Positions 32,343 through 42,451 are shown, counted from the first letter of the stretch. The stretch is DNA of 64,000 nucleotides from JAWUWD01 sp034112085 (GCA_034112085.1 JAWUWD010000038.1:1-64000), one strand, 5' to 3'. Notes: generated from the letters alone by a model not told the origin. Numbers and translations are program-made.

Positions 32343-32579
32343 TTAAATATCCATAAGTAGTTCATCTACTGAGGCCTCCACTTCTTCGGCTGCTTCACTC
32401 ACTTCTTGTACGCCTTGCTCAATTTCTACTACCACTGAATCAGTAGCACTTTCTGTTGACAAATCTACAGCGGATATTTCGGCAGATTCCACTTCCTTTT
32501 CAGTAGATACTCCGCCTCCACATGCAGTAGCAAATGCTCCCAGAATCATAATTACAATAAATTTTGTTGTTGTTTTCAT
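32343..32579 (-). CDS. Small acidic lipoprotein
   Basis: A 78-residue lipoprotein with the signal MKTTTKFIVIMILGAFATAC (lipobox TAC, Cys20). The mature 58 residues are strongly acidic (Glu, Asp, Ser, Val) with no basic residue after the lysine at position 28. It probably forms an extended or coiled chain. It lies directly upstream of the Lys/Glu-rich exported protein, and opposite charges of the two products suggest a possible pairing in the envelope. No family is recognised. Confidence 0.6.
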   Translation of the reverse strand: MKTTTKFIVIMILGAFATACGGGVSTEKEVESAEISAVDLSTESATDSVVVEIEQGVQEVSEAAEEVEASVDELLMDI

Positions 32580-32812
32580 TAGATAGGGTTTAGGTTAAGT
32601 TCATAATTTATAAAAATTACTGATAAGCCTAGCGAAAAATAAATTATTGAAGGGCGTAAATTATTGAATTGTTATCAAAAGTATTAATACTGATCGCTCT
32701 GATTTCAGTTGAGTATTATTGCCTCAGAGTTCTTCAAAACACCAATAAACTTATAAACACTAACCTTTTAGAATATTATCGTTAAATTTCATCAAATAAA
32801 ACAAAAAAAATC

Positions 32813-33358
32813 ATGCTCAAAAAAATTCTAATTGGTGTAGGAGTAATCGTACTTATTGCTGCCGGATTTATAGGCTATACGTTACTAACTACACGTTCAC
32901 ATAGCCCAGAAGCCGTTGCAGAAATTGCTGCAGAAGATTTGAATGTAAAGATTACGTATTGCCAACCTTATAAAAAAGGGAGGGTAATCTTCGGTGAAGA
33001 AACTGAAGAGGTTTTATTACCTCATGGAAAGTACTGGAGACTAGGTGCCAATGATGCTACAGAAATTACGTTTAGCCAAGATGTGAACTTCGCAGGTGAA
33101 TCAATATCTGCTGGTAGCTATCGCATGTACGTTGTTCCGAATGCTAGTACTTGGGAAGTATCACTTAACAGCGAATTAGGTATGTTTGGAGCATTCGAAC
33201 CCAATTATGACTTGGATGTACTTAAAGTAAATGTGCCAGTTCAAAGCAATTCTCAAGATGTAGAACAACTTACTATTGAGCTTGGCAGTGATTCTACTGG
33301 AGTACAAATGATTATCACCTGGGATAAGACTTTAGTGACAATTCCCATTACGCAATAA
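32813..33358 (+). CDS. DUF2911 family protein
   Basis: A 181-residue protein with one N-terminal membrane segment (about 4-24), then a beta-rich domain matching DUF2911: VKITYCQPYKKGRVIFG, LPHGKYWRLGANDATEITFS and AGSYRMYVVPN (about 48-113). It is membrane-anchored with the domain outside the cytoplasm. The family is common in Bacteroidota and has no known role. The amidohydrolase follows 13 bases downstream and may share its transcript. Confidence 0.8.
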   Translation: MLKKILIGVGVIVLIAAGFIGYTLLTTRSHSPEAVAEIAAEDLNVKITYCQPYKKGRVIFGEETEEVLLPHGKYWRLGANDATEITFSQDVNFAGESISAGSYRMYVVPNASTWEVSLNSELGMFGAFEPNYDLDVLKVNVPVQSNSQDVEQLTIELGSDSTGVQMIITWDKTLVTIPITQ

Positions 33359-33371
33359 TTAAATATATCTC

Positions 33372-34511
33372 ATGTTACAGTTATTTAAGAAAAAGTGGTG
33401 GATTGCTCTACCGCTTTTTTTAATATTCTTAGGTCTTACTTACTGGTCTATTGGTAAGATTCAATATCAACTAAATGTCCTTGATGTAGAAGAATATGAG
33501 CCTATTTCAACGCTTAAAGTCCCTGAACACATTATCACTAAGTCAAAATTTCCATTTATAGATGTGCATAATCATCAATTTACTATGCCGGTACAAAATC
33601 TAGATAAGCTGGTCAAGGAAATGGATGAATTGAACATGAAAGTCATGGTCAACCTCAGTGGTTTTCGAGGAAAGTATCTTGAGTGGTCTTTAGATAATGT
33701 CAACGAAAAGTATGGTGATCGTTTTGCTTTATTTTTAAATATCGATTTTGAAAAACTAGATGACGAGGGTTGGCCAAATGAGACGCTCGCTATGATGGAA
33801 CATGCCGTCAAAGATGGCGTCAGGGGCCTGAAAGTTTATAAAAATTTGGGTCTTACCGAAACAGATAATGATGGCAATAGAATAACTGTAGATGATGCAA
33901 GACTCGATGCTATTTGGGCCAAATGTGGGGAATTGGGTATCCCTGTACTCATTCATACAGGTGAGCCTGCTGCTTTTTGGAAACCAAAGGATAAATATAA
34001 TGAACGCTGGCTTGAGCTGAAGCAATACCCAAGTCGATACAAAGATCCTGAAAAGAACCCATCCTTCGAGGATGTAATGGCAGAACAACATCGGGTATTT
34101 AGAAAGCACCCAAAGACAAAGTTTATCAATGCACATCTAGGTTGGTTTGGCAACGACTTAGCTCGACTTGGTAGACTCTTTGATGAAATGCCTAATGTCT
34201 ATACAGAAATAGGTGCTGTATTGGCTGAACTAGGAAGGCAGCCTGTGACGGCTAGAGCTTGGCTTATCAAATATCAAGACAGGGTACTGATGGGAAAAGA
34301 CTCTTATAATAAAGAGGAATACTACACTTACTTTCGAGTATTAGAAACCAGTGATGAGTATTTTGACTACTACAGAAAACGCCACGCACACTGGAAAATG
34401 TATGGACTAAATCTGCCAGATTCTGTTCTTCAAAAGATTTATTATCAAAATGCCATTAAAGTTATCCCTGGTATTGATCAGACATTATTCGAACTAACTA
34501 ATGATTATTAG
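33372..34511 (+). CDS. Membrane-anchored amidohydrolase (amidohydrolase_2-like)
   Basis: A 379-residue protein with an N-terminal membrane segment (about 9-28). The metal-dependent hydrolase motifs are FIDVHNHQF (H-x-H at about 64-66), VRGLKVYKNLG, IHTGEP, FINAHLGWFGND and VLMGKDS. This resembles the amidohydrolase_2 (PF04909) class that includes decarboxylases and lactonases. The substrate is unknown. It is anchored outside the membrane, judging by the N-terminal segment, and probably co-transcribed with DUF2911. Confidence 0.78.
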   Translation: MLQLFKKKWWIALPLFLIFLGLTYWSIGKIQYQLNVLDVEEYEPISTLKVPEHIITKSKFPFIDVHNHQFTMPVQNLDKLVKEMDELNMKVMVNLSGFRGKYLEWSLDNVNEKYGDRFALFLNIDFEKLDDEGWPNETLAMMEHAVKDGVRGLKVYKNLGLTETDNDGNRITVDDARLDAIWAKCGELGIPVLIHTGEPAAFWKPKDKYNERWLELKQYPSRYKDPEKNPSFEDVMAEQHRVFRKHPKTKFINAHLGWFGNDLARLGRLFDEMPNVYTEIGAVLAELGRQPVTARAWLIKYQDRVLMGKDSYNKEEYYTYFRVLETSDEYFDYYRKRHAHWKMYGLNLPDSVLQKIYYQNAIKVIPGIDQTLFELTNDY

Positions 34512-34525
34512 TTAGTTCATGTATC

Positions 34526-35464
34526 TTATTTCCATTTAATAACCTTACCATTCTTCTCACTATTCAAATACTCGGGGATTGAATTTTTGATAGATTCGTA
34601 GAGTGCTTCTACCAATTTTCTTTTCACAAAGGATCGCTTCACAACTAGGCTTATCTCACGTATTGGTTTTGGATCTTCAAATGGCCTAAGTTTTTGTTTT
34701 GATTTGGTGTCAAAATCCAATGTTGCCAGTTCTGGCAGCAGTGTCATACCTCCATGCTGATCCACTATTCTTTTCAAAGCTTCCAAAGAACCACTTTCGT
34801 ATTTAAACTTTTTGTTCTTCTCTTGGAGTGGGTCAGGATGACATATATTGAGGACTTGATTACGGAAGCAATGCCCTTCATTGAGTAGCCATAAGTCATC
34901 ATACCCTACATCTTCAATACTCAGTGTTTCCTTAACCGAAAGTGAATGTCTATGACCTACATAACCCATAAACTCTTCATAGAATATTGGTATTTCCTTA
35001 AAGTTACTATCTCCGGTAGGGGTGACGATTAACCCTACGTCAAGTAAGCCTTTGTTCATGTTTTCTAACACATCACCAGTGACCATTTCTCGAACTGTTA
35101 GCCTAACTTTAGGATATTTAGTGATAAAGTCATTAATGAATAAGGGTAATAAATACGGGGATATAGTTGGTATCACCCCGATTGTCAGTTCTCCTGCTAT
35201 TTCATCCTTCTCATTTTCAATGATCTCCTGTAGACGTTTCGATTCGTTAACTACCTCCCTCGCCTGAGAAATGATCTTTATTCCAATATCTGTCGGAATC
35301 ACAGGGTGCTTTGATCGATCAAATATTACCACTCCAAGTTGATCTTCCAACTTCTGAATTTGCATACTAAGCGTAGGCTGTGTCACAAAACATGAGTCCG
35401 CTGCCTTGGCGAAATGGCGGTAGTTATCAACAGCTATGATATACTCTAACTGGATTAGTGTCAT
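34526..35464 (-). CDS. oxyR: Peroxide sensor OxyR (LysR family)
   Basis: A 312-residue LysR regulator. The N-terminal winged HTH (about 1-60) starts LIQLEYIIAVDNYRHFAKAA and contains TQPTLSMQIQKLE. The effector domain carries GHCFRNQVLNIC: Cys199 and Cys208 have the same positions and spacing as the peroxide-sensing pair of E. coli OxyR, where they form a disulfide on oxidation. The gene is divergent from the AlkC-like DNA repair gene, which could be a target. Identification is strong because of the cysteine pair. Confidence 0.92.
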   Translation of the reverse strand: MTLIQLEYIIAVDNYRHFAKAADSCFVTQPTLSMQIQKLEDQLGVVIFDRSKHPVIPTDIGIKIISQAREVVNESKRLQEIIENEKDEIAGELTIGVIPTISPYLLPLFINDFITKYPKVRLTVREMVTGDVLENMNKGLLDVGLIVTPTGDSNFKEIPIFYEEFMGYVGHRHSLSVKETLSIEDVGYDDLWLLNEGHCFRNQVLNICHPDPLQEKNKKFKYESGSLEALKRIVDQHGGMTLLPELATLDFDTKSKQKLRPFEDPKPIREISLVVKRSFVKRKLVEALYESIKNSIPEYLNSEKNGKVIKWK

Positions 35465-35642
35465 AGAGTAAATTTATATAAATAAATATAACATCAACAA
35501 CGAATATTCAGATTAGATAGTGGCTCTCACTTAGAATATATAATTAACAAATATTGTGAAGCCAAAGGTTACGATTTTGTTATACAGAAAAAGGAAGGCT
35601 ATCTTTCAAATCCGAGAAGAACTAACAACCCAAAAACTGAAT

Positions 35643-36731
35643 ATGGCAGAAGCACTAAAAGATAGATATTTCCAACGACCATTCTTCGCGAAACTTTTAA
35701 AGGAAATAGTCATTCAATATCCTGTTTTTGATCAGATCAGTTTCTACAACAACCTTTTTGATGATTCTTGGGGTGATAAACCATTGAAAGAAATGCTTAT
35801 GCACTCTGCCAAGACGCTGCGTGATTCTCTGCCAGCGGATTACCTGGAAACGCTAAATATTCTTAAACCTATCTGTCACAAATTTGGTGATTTTGATGCG
35901 ATGATATTCCCGGATGTTGTTAGACAGTTTGGCATGGATCACTATACAGAGTCGATGTCTGCCCTTGAATTATTCACTCAGTACTCGACAGCTGAATTTG
36001 CCATAAGACCTTACATACTGAGATATGAAGAAAAAGCCATGAAACAGATGCTTCTTTGGTCTAAACACCCAAATGAACATGTTCGTAGATTAGCCAGTGA
36101 AGGCTGTCGACCTAGGTTACCCTGGGCTATGGGACTTCCGATATTTAAAAAAAATCCATCTTTGATCCTTCCCATTTTGGAAAACCTCAAAAGTGACTCC
36201 TCACTTTATGTAAGAAAGAGTGTTGCCAATAATTGGAATGATCTTACTAAAGACAATCCAAATGTAGTACTTGATACATTCAAAAAATGGAACTATGGTG
36301 CGACAGCAGAAACCCAGTGGATCATGAAACATGCACTGAGGAGTTTAGTCAAAGCAGGTGATTCTCAAGCACTAAATTTAATGGGGTTTGAACAAGTCAA
36401 AACCAAGGTGTCTAATCTTAGGATAACACCCTCAAAAATTAAGGTGGGTGAAAAGATCAATTTCTCTTTTCAAGTACACAATGAAAGCGATAAACCAGTC
36501 GAATTGATGATAGACTACCTTGTTCATTTCAGAAAGGCCAATGGAAAAACTACTCCTAAAGTGTTCAAGATAAAAGCCGTCAGCTTAGACATAGATGAAC
36601 AAATCAATATCAGCAAGAATCATGATTTCAAATTGATCAATACACGTAGATATTATCCCGGAATTCATGCCATTCAAATTCAGGTAAATGGAGAGAAATT
36701 GGAGGTCGAAGATTTTGAATTAGTATCCTAA
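35643..36731 (+). CDS. AlkC-like DNA glycosylase for alkylated bases
   Basis: A 362-residue protein from ATG 35643 (MAEALKDRYF). Residues about 1-240 are HEAT-like helices with the AlkC pattern (SEGCRPRLPWAMGL, LKSDSSLYVRKSVANNWND), and about 255-362 form an Ig-like beta domain. AlkC enzymes excise 3-methylcytosine and 3-methyladenine without flipping the base and have this C-terminal Ig-like domain. Start choice: GTG 35556 adds 29 residues not seen in the family. Divergent from oxyR; ends overlap recG by four bases on the opposite strand. Confidence 0.85.
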   Translation: MAEALKDRYFQRPFFAKLLKEIVIQYPVFDQISFYNNLFDDSWGDKPLKEMLMHSAKTLRDSLPADYLETLNILKPICHKFGDFDAMIFPDVVRQFGMDHYTESMSALELFTQYSTAEFAIRPYILRYEEKAMKQMLLWSKHPNEHVRRLASEGCRPRLPWAMGLPIFKKNPSLILPILENLKSDSSLYVRKSVANNWNDLTKDNPNVVLDTFKKWNYGATAETQWIMKHALRSLVKAGDSQALNLMGFEQVKTKVSNLRITPSKIKVGEKINFSFQVHNESDKPVELMIDYLVHFRKANGKTTPKVFKIKAVSLDIDEQINISKNHDFKLINTRRYYPGIHAIQIQVNGEKLEVEDFELVS

Positions 36732-38821
36732 CTTATCCTACTCCAATTGATTGCTGATTTTTTCTGTCGATCAATTTGTTGTTGAATCTTGCCATTTTCT
36801 TCAGATGTTAAGTGCGGATCTTTTTCAAGTAAATCTACAACCGCAGTTCGCGCAATTTGTAGTAGTTGACCATCCTTCGCCAAGTCAGCGATAATAAGAT
36901 CAGTTACGCCACTTTGTTGGGTACCAGAAACATCTCCTGGACCTCGAAGCTTGAGGTCGACATCTGCTATTTCAAAACCATTATTCGTGCGTACCATAGT
37001 CCCTATTCTTGTCTTAGCCTCTTTACTCAACTTGAAGCTTGTCATCAGTATACAGTAACTTTGATCTGCACCTCTACCGACACGACCTCTCAACTGGTGA
37101 AGTTGAGCCAGTCCAAAACGCTCTGCATTTTCCACAATCATCACACTTGCATTGGGAACGTTGACACCTACTTCGATCACAGTAGTAGCAACCATTATTT
37201 TGGTTTCTCCTTTGACAAATCGCTGCATCTCATATTCCTTGGCATCAGACTTCATCTTGCCGTGTACTATGCTAATAGGCACTTCAGGAAATGCACGACA
37301 AACACTTTCATAACCATCCATCAAATCTTTCAAATCCAATTTTTCTGACTCTTCTATGAGTGGATAGACTATATAAACCTGCCTTCCAAAAGCTAGCTGC
37401 TCTTTCATGAAACCATTGACTTTGAGTCTGTTTGAGTCAAATCGGTGAACCGTCTGGATAGGTTTTCGACCTGCTGGCAATTCATCAATCACAGAGACAT
37501 CTAGATCACCATAAACGGTCATTGCCAATGTCCTCGGAATAGGAGTTGCGGTCATCACCAGCATATGTGGATAGGTGGTTTTATTTTTCTGCCATAGCTT
37601 AGATCGTTGTGCAACTCCAAATCGATGTTGTTCATCAACAATCGCTAATCCCAGTTCTTTGAATTTCACTTTATCCTCAAGTAGCGCATGAGTTCCTATC
37701 AATATATTGAGCTCACCACTTTCTAAATCTGCATGAATAACCCTTCTGTTCTTCTGCTTGACCGAGCCGGTCAATAATGATATCTGCAGCCCCATAGCAT
37801 CAGCAAAGGGTTTTAATCCATCATAATGTTGGTTGGCCAATATCTCAGTTGGAGCCATCATCGCTACCTGAGAACCACCATTGATAGCGATCAACATGCA
37901 AATAAACCCTACGATAGTCTTTCCGCTTCCTACATCACCTTGAAGCAGTCTATTCATCTGTCTTCCAGACTTCATATCGCTGTAAATTTCTCTAATCACC
38001 TTTTTCTGGGCATTTGTTAAGTCAAATGGCAAATGATCATTGTAGAACTTGGTCAAAAGGGAGGCTTCATTAAAAACGATACCTCTATACTTTTCTTGCT
38101 TCGTGAGCTTTAGTTTGAGTAGTCGGAGTTGAATGTAGAATAGTTCTTCAAATTTCAATCGATGCCGTGCTTTACCAAGCGCGTCATTTGAGTTTGGAAA
38201 ATGAATATTGATAATAGCTTCTCGTTTAGAAATCAGTCTAAATTGATCAATAATATTAGCAGAAAGCGTCTCAGGAATTTTGTCTTTGCACTGAGTTAGT
38301 AAAGTCTTCTGAAGTTTGCTTATTGCTTTGTTATCCAAAAACTTATTTTTCAAGTGTTCGGTAGAGTGATATACTGGCTGTAAATATCCTTGTTGATCAT
38401 GCGAAGGAGTCAAAACTTCTAGTTCTGGGTGAGCAATATTATAATTGCTACCAAACTTGCTCGCTTTGCCAAATGCGACATAGGGGATTCCAGTTTTAAG
38501 ATTTTTGTGAAGCCATTGCACACCTTTGAACCAAACCAGCTCGATTTCACCAGTTTCATCTTGAAAGAAGGCACGTAAACGTTGCTTTCGAGCTAGCCCT
38601 AAAATTTCCAGTTTACGAATTACTCCTTTAATCTGCACAAAAGGCAGCGAGTCACTAACTTCATTGACCTTATAAAACTTGGTACGGTCTTCATGGCGAA
38701 AAGGGTAATGTTGAAGTAAATCAGCATAAGTGAATATCCCCAAATCCTTATTGAGCAATGCGGCTTTTTGAGGCCCTACACCTTTGAGAAATTCTACACC
38801 TGTATCAAAATAACCGGCCAT
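36728..38821 (-). CDS. recG: ATP-dependent DNA helicase RecG
   Basis: A 697-residue SF2 helicase that reverses stalled replication forks and Holliday junctions. An N-terminal wedge/OB domain covers about 1-240; Walker A is LLQGDVGSGKTIVG (about 290-303), motif II is DEQHRFG, followed by TATPIPRTLAM, VIEVGVNVPNA and LRGRVGRG. The length matches the family. A stand-alone gene on the minus strand. Confidence 0.96.
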   Translation of the reverse strand: MAGYFDTGVEFLKGVGPQKAALLNKDLGIFTYADLLQHYPFRHEDRTKFYKVNEVSDSLPFVQIKGVIRKLEILGLARKQRLRAFFQDETGEIELVWFKGVQWLHKNLKTGIPYVAFGKASKFGSNYNIAHPELEVLTPSHDQQGYLQPVYHSTEHLKNKFLDNKAISKLQKTLLTQCKDKIPETLSANIIDQFRLISKREAIINIHFPNSNDALGKARHRLKFEELFYIQLRLLKLKLTKQEKYRGIVFNEASLLTKFYNDHLPFDLTNAQKKVIREIYSDMKSGRQMNRLLQGDVGSGKTIVGFICMLIAINGGSQVAMMAPTEILANQHYDGLKPFADAMGLQISLLTGSVKQKNRRVIHADLESGELNILIGTHALLEDKVKFKELGLAIVDEQHRFGVAQRSKLWQKNKTTYPHMLVMTATPIPRTLAMTVYGDLDVSVIDELPAGRKPIQTVHRFDSNRLKVNGFMKEQLAFGRQVYIVYPLIEESEKLDLKDLMDGYESVCRAFPEVPISIVHGKMKSDAKEYEMQRFVKGETKIMVATTVIEVGVNVPNASVMIVENAERFGLAQLHQLRGRVGRGADQSYCILMTSFKLSKEAKTRIGTMVRTNNGFEIADVDLKLRGPGDVSGTQQSGVTDLIIADLAKDGQLLQIARTAVVDLLEKDPHLTSEENGKIQQQIDRQKKSAINWSRIS

Positions 38822-38969
38822 TTATAAATATTATAGTCTCTAAATAAATAGGACTAAAAGTTAATCGAACTTTGTCAAAGTTCATACATGTAAGACCTTG
38901 TTTCAAGAATTTTTCTATCAAACTTATCCCCAAATTTGACAAGACTACAGCCAGAATATTTATTGCGTT

Positions 38970-39557
38970 TTATTCCCGCCAGTTAAGTGTATTTAACAAA
39001 TTCATAACATCTAACTTGACATATTCAATCGCAGGTGCAAGAGAATCATTTTGCACTTTGGTATTGAAGTATAAAGCTCCCCTAAAAAAGTGCCGGACAG
39101 AATCAGTAGTGTAAAACTGAAATTGACTTGGCACATCACCTTCCAACTCAGCAATAGAGACCGTCTTACCAGACCGAGTTATCAATATATTATCACTGAT
39201 GGCAGTTGCCTTGATTTGATGTTTAGAAGTCAAAAAATAAGCGTCCTCTATCAATTCTTTAAGATCAGTGTCATCAAGTGATACATAGGTAATATGGATA
39301 TTCGCTAATAGCTTTGGGTAGTATATTTCTATCCAATTCTTATCTGATATATAGGAAGTATCTCTTAACAACTGAGCATGCTTAGAATATTCGAAATAAT
39401 AGGGCAAAGTATCAGGCAACCCTTGATATTCATGAGTTGGAAGGTCTAGTCTATTATAGCCCTTACGCTTAGGTGTATATTCGGTATCGCAAGCGCAGAT
39501 TAATAAAAGCACACAAATGATCATAACGACTTTGCCCAAAATTCTACGTTTAGTCAT
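38970..39557 (-). CDS. gldD: Gliding motility lipoprotein GldD
   Basis: A 195-residue lipoprotein with a signal peptide ending LLLICAC and mature start DTEYTPKRKGYNRLDLP, the GldD signature. It is one of the proteins required for gliding and T9SS function in Flavobacterium johnsoniae. The start overlaps the upstream gldE stop by eight bases. Order gldE-gldD after ssb and mutY is typical of Bacteroidota. Confidence 0.92.
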   Translation of the reverse strand: MTKRRILGKVVMIICVLLLICACDTEYTPKRKGYNRLDLPTHEYQGLPDTLPYYFEYSKHAQLLRDTSYISDKNWIEIYYPKLLANIHITYVSLDDTDLKELIEDAYFLTSKHQIKATAISDNILITRSGKTVSIAELEGDVPSQFQFYTTDSVRHFFRGALYFNTKVQNDSLAPAIEYVKLDVMNLLNTLNWRE

Positions 39558-40878
39558 TGATCTGAACCTTTATTTCTTTAATTCTTTTTTTATCAACCGC
39601 TATTACCGTAAAAGTATACTGGTCATACAGGATTTTTTCTCCAGGAGCAGGAATCACTGCATTGAGTTCTAGTAGTAGCCCCCCTAGGGATTCACTTTCT
39701 CCTTTAACTTCTTCAAATGCCGATGGGTCAACATCTACTACTTTACAAAAATCATTTAATGAAGTCTTTCCTTCAAAAACAAAAGTGTTTTTATCAAGCG
39801 TCTTGTAGGGTTTGTTATTTTCATCAAACTCATCATTGATCTCACCAACGATCTCTTCGATAATATCTTCCAGAGTGATCAGCCCTGAAGTTCCACCATA
39901 CTCATCAACAACGATGGCAACATGGACACGTTTCTCTTGAAAATCCTTAAGGAGTCCATCTATTTTCTTAGTTTCTGGGACGAAGTACACCGGTCTTAAT
40001 AGCTTCTTCCAATCAAATCTTTCTTTTTCTTCTATATATGGCAATATATCCTTGATATACAATACACCATCAATATTATCGATTGTTTCTGTAAATATTG
40101 GAATTCGTGAATAACCGGTCTTATTGATTTTTTCCATCAACTCATGAAAATTGAGTGTGCCTTCCAGCGCAGTCACATCTACTCTTGACCGCATTACTTG
40201 CTTCACTGTGAAAGTGCCAAAGTTCACAATCCCTTTGAGAATATCCCTTTGTTCGGTGGTTGTTTCCGCATTACTCGTGGTCAACTCTACAGCATGATTG
40301 AGTTCATCCACGGACAATTCATACCCCTTTTTTACCACTCTTTTTTCGATAACACTACTCATGGTTAACAGTAATAACGAAAGTGGTTTAAACACCTTAT
40401 CAAAGAATATTAGCGCAGAACCTGAAAATCTAGCGACTTTAAGATTGTTTTGAGTTGCATATACTTTGGGAATGACCTCACCAAAAAAAACAATGAGCAG
40501 TGTTATTATTATTGCCAACACGAATGCAGGAACTCCATCGTTTGATGTCGTTCCCAATATTCTCCACATCATAAATGTAGATAATGTCACCATACTTATA
40601 TTCACAAGATTATTAAGAATAAGTATTGTGGCAAGTAGGCGTTTAGGCTTGTCTAGGAGCTTTGCTAAATTTTGTTCTTTCGCCTCTTTACTATTTCCAC
40701 ACTCATCTATTTCATCTGGCGATAGTGAAAAATAGGCCACTTCTGACCCCGATACTATTGCAGATGATATCATAAGCAATATAAATACCGTTCCAGTAAA
40801 TAGAAAATACCAAAAATTTGGGTTCAATATGATAGCCAGCAACAGCTGACTCGGAGGCTCGTCTATGGTGGTTTCCAA
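39550..40878 (-). CDS. gldE: Gliding motility-associated protein GldE (CNNM/CBS family)
   Basis: A 442-residue membrane protein. A DUF21/CNNM region (about 18-205) with four membrane helices is followed by a CBS pair (about 220-345, SRVDVTALEGTLNFHELM and RVHVAIVVDEYGGTSGLIT) and a CorC_HlyC domain (about 355-440). GldE is a gliding-associated form of this Mg2+ transporter-like family and stabilises GldD. It lies between ssb and gldD and shares their strand. Confidence 0.9.
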   Translation of the reverse strand: METTIDEPPSQLLLAIILNPNFWYFLFTGTVFILLMISSAIVSGSEVAYFSLSPDEIDECGNSKEAKEQNLAKLLDKPKRLLATILILNNLVNISMVTLSTFMMWRILGTTSNDGVPAFVLAIIITLLIVFFGEVIPKVYATQNNLKVARFSGSALIFFDKVFKPLSLLLLTMSSVIEKRVVKKGYELSVDELNHAVELTTSNAETTTEQRDILKGIVNFGTFTVKQVMRSRVDVTALEGTLNFHELMEKINKTGYSRIPIFTETIDNIDGVLYIKDILPYIEEKERFDWKKLLRPVYFVPETKKIDGLLKDFQEKRVHVAIVVDEYGGTSGLITLEDIIEEIVGEINDEFDENNKPYKTLDKNTFVFEGKTSLNDFCKVVDVDPSAFEEVKGESESLGGLLLELNAVIPAPGEKILYDQYTFTVIAVDKKRIKEIKVQIND

Positions 40879-40903
40879 TCCTTTTGTTGTTAGTACTTTT
40901 TAA

Positions 40904-41359
40904 TTAAAATGGTAAATCATCCGAGGCATCATCTGCAGACACATCTGCCTGACCGGTGCTCGATTCTTGCATATTGATAGCTGGTGAACTCGGTGAGCTA
41001 GCTTGCTGCTGATCTCCTCCCCCTGCTGGCTTACCTCCAAGCATAGTCATGGTGTCTCCTACCACTTCAGTGGTATATCTTGTAACTCCATCTTTTTCCC
41101 AGGACCTTGTCCTTAGCTTCCCTTCTACATATACTTGGCTTCCCTTTTTCAAATATTTCTCAGCAACCTCAGCTAGTCCTCTCCATAGAACGATGTTATG
41201 CCATTCTGTGACATCTTTACGTTCGCCAGTATTTCGATCCTTATATGATTCTGTAGTAGCAATAGAAAAATTTGCCACGGCAGCACCTGATTCCAAATGT
41301 CTAACCTCTGGATCTTTCCCAAGATTCCCCACCAATATCACTTTGTTGACGCCTGCCAT
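40904..41359 (-). CDS. ssb: Single-stranded DNA-binding protein
   Basis: A 151-residue protein with an OB fold (about 1-110; starts [20 protein letters not shown]) and a low-complexity Gly/Gln/Ser linker ending in the acidic tip DDLPF, which recruits repair and replication proteins. The start ATG 41357-41359 lies in front of a promoter of its own at 41377-41406. It is transcribed with gldE and gldD. Confidence 0.95.
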   Translation of the reverse strand: MAGVNKVILVGNLGKDPEVRHLESGAAVANFSIATTESYKDRNTGERKDVTEWHNIVLWRGLAEVAEKYLKKGSQVYVEGKLRTRSWEKDGVTRYTTEVVGDTMTMLGGKPAGGGDQQQASSPSSPAINMQESSTGQADVSADDASDDLPF

Positions 41360-41376
41360 AATTGTTTGTTTTTTTA

Positions 41377-41406
41377 CAAAAGTACCTTTTTATAAAAATA
41401 CTCAAA
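41377..41406 (-). promoter_or_regulatory. Promoter of ssb
   Basis: On the minus strand TTTTG lies about 18-19 bases before TACTTTTG (41377-41384), matching the Bacteroidota consensus. It overlaps the stop region of mutY, so ssb-gldE-gldD has its own promoter inside the longer mutY transcript. Confidence 0.6.
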
Positions 41407-42451
41407 ATATATTCTCCTGCAAATACTTAGATATTAATACAGGCTTAGGTAATTCTTCAATTTCATCCAAACTATAATACTTCAAATCGTCATCTAACAA
41501 AGAAGTATTTTGAAGTAATCGTATTCTATAAAAAGTAGCGTATATACGCTGATGAGTAAGTATATGTTTGTATTCTTTGGAAATATCTTCAATAATAATT
41601 TTCTTTTTTTCTAGTTTTAGAGCTGCCAACACCCCTTGTTCATCCATTCTGTTATCGGATGAAATTAAATGAAAATCATACAATCCTTTCCAAATTCCTG
41701 TATCATCGCGCTTTCTCATAGCGAATAGGTGATCTTTTTCGAATACGATATAGCCAAAATGTTTTATAGTTACTTTAACTTTTTTTGATTTCACAGGCAG
41801 TTGATGTTGTGCTTTGTGTTCATATGCATAACACATATTTGACACCCTGCAACTATCACAAAGTGGATTACGAGGCTTACAATGTAAAGCTCCGAACTCC
41901 ATTATTGCTTGATTGTAAGTGTCAGGTTCATTAACATCTAGCAACTGGTTGGCGATTTCCGTGAATATTTTAGCCGTTTTAGATTGAGCAATATCATCTT
42001 TGACACCAAATACCCTTGAGATCACACGGTAAACATTACCATCCAATACCGCCACGGCTTCTTTGTAGGCAAAAGATGAAATAGCTGCAGCAGAATAAGG
42101 TCCAATTCCAGGTAAGGTTAGTAACTCTTTATAAGTCTCAGGAAACACTCCATTGTGTTTATCAACAACTTCTTTAGCACACTGGTGTAAGTTTTTCGCT
42201 CTTGAGTAGTACCCTAGGCCCTCCCACAACTTTAAAACTTCTTCATTTTCAGCTCTTGCTAACGCCTTGACATTAGGGTATTTATGTATGAATTTTCCAT
42301 AATAAGGGAGCCCTTGAATAACTCTCGTTTGTTGTAATATGATCTCTGAAAGCCATATTTTGTAAGGATCACGAGTAGATCTCCATGGCAAGTCTCTCTT
42401 ATATGTTGAGTACCAGCCAATTAATGATTTGGCGAAAAATTTATTATTCAA
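41402..42451 (-). CDS. mutY: A/G-specific adenine DNA glycosylase
   Basis: A 349-residue HhH-GPD glycosylase that removes adenine opposite 8-oxoguanine. Motifs: LPGIGPYSAAAISSFAY with the catalytic Asp in AVLDGNVYRV, the Fe-S ligands in CKPRNPLCDSCRVSNMC, and a C-terminal NUDIX-like domain (about 220-345). Complete and of normal length. It is divergent from the HU gene. Confidence 0.93.
   Translation of the reverse strand: MNNKFFAKSLIGWYSTYKRDLPWRSTRDPYKIWLSEIILQQTRVIQGLPYYGKFIHKYPNVKALARAENEEVLKLWEGLGYYSRAKNLHQCAKEVVDKHNGVFPETYKELLTLPGIGPYSAAAISSFAYKEAVAVLDGNVYRVISRVFGVKDDIAQSKTAKIFTEIANQLLDVNEPDTYNQAIMEFGALHCKPRNPLCDSCRVSNMCYAYEHKAQHQLPVKSKKVKVTIKHFGYIVFEKDHLFAMRKRDDTGIWKGLYDFHLISSDNRMDEQGVLAALKLEKKKIIIEDISKEYKHILTHQRIYATFYRIRLLQNTSLLDDDLKYYSLDEIEELPKPVLISKYLQENIF

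Noticed and set aside
31798..32346. Phe/Ser-rich plus-strand frames opposite the Lys/Glu-rich gene
   Set aside because: They are the antisense of lysine and glutamate codons, and the minus frame has a signal peptide.
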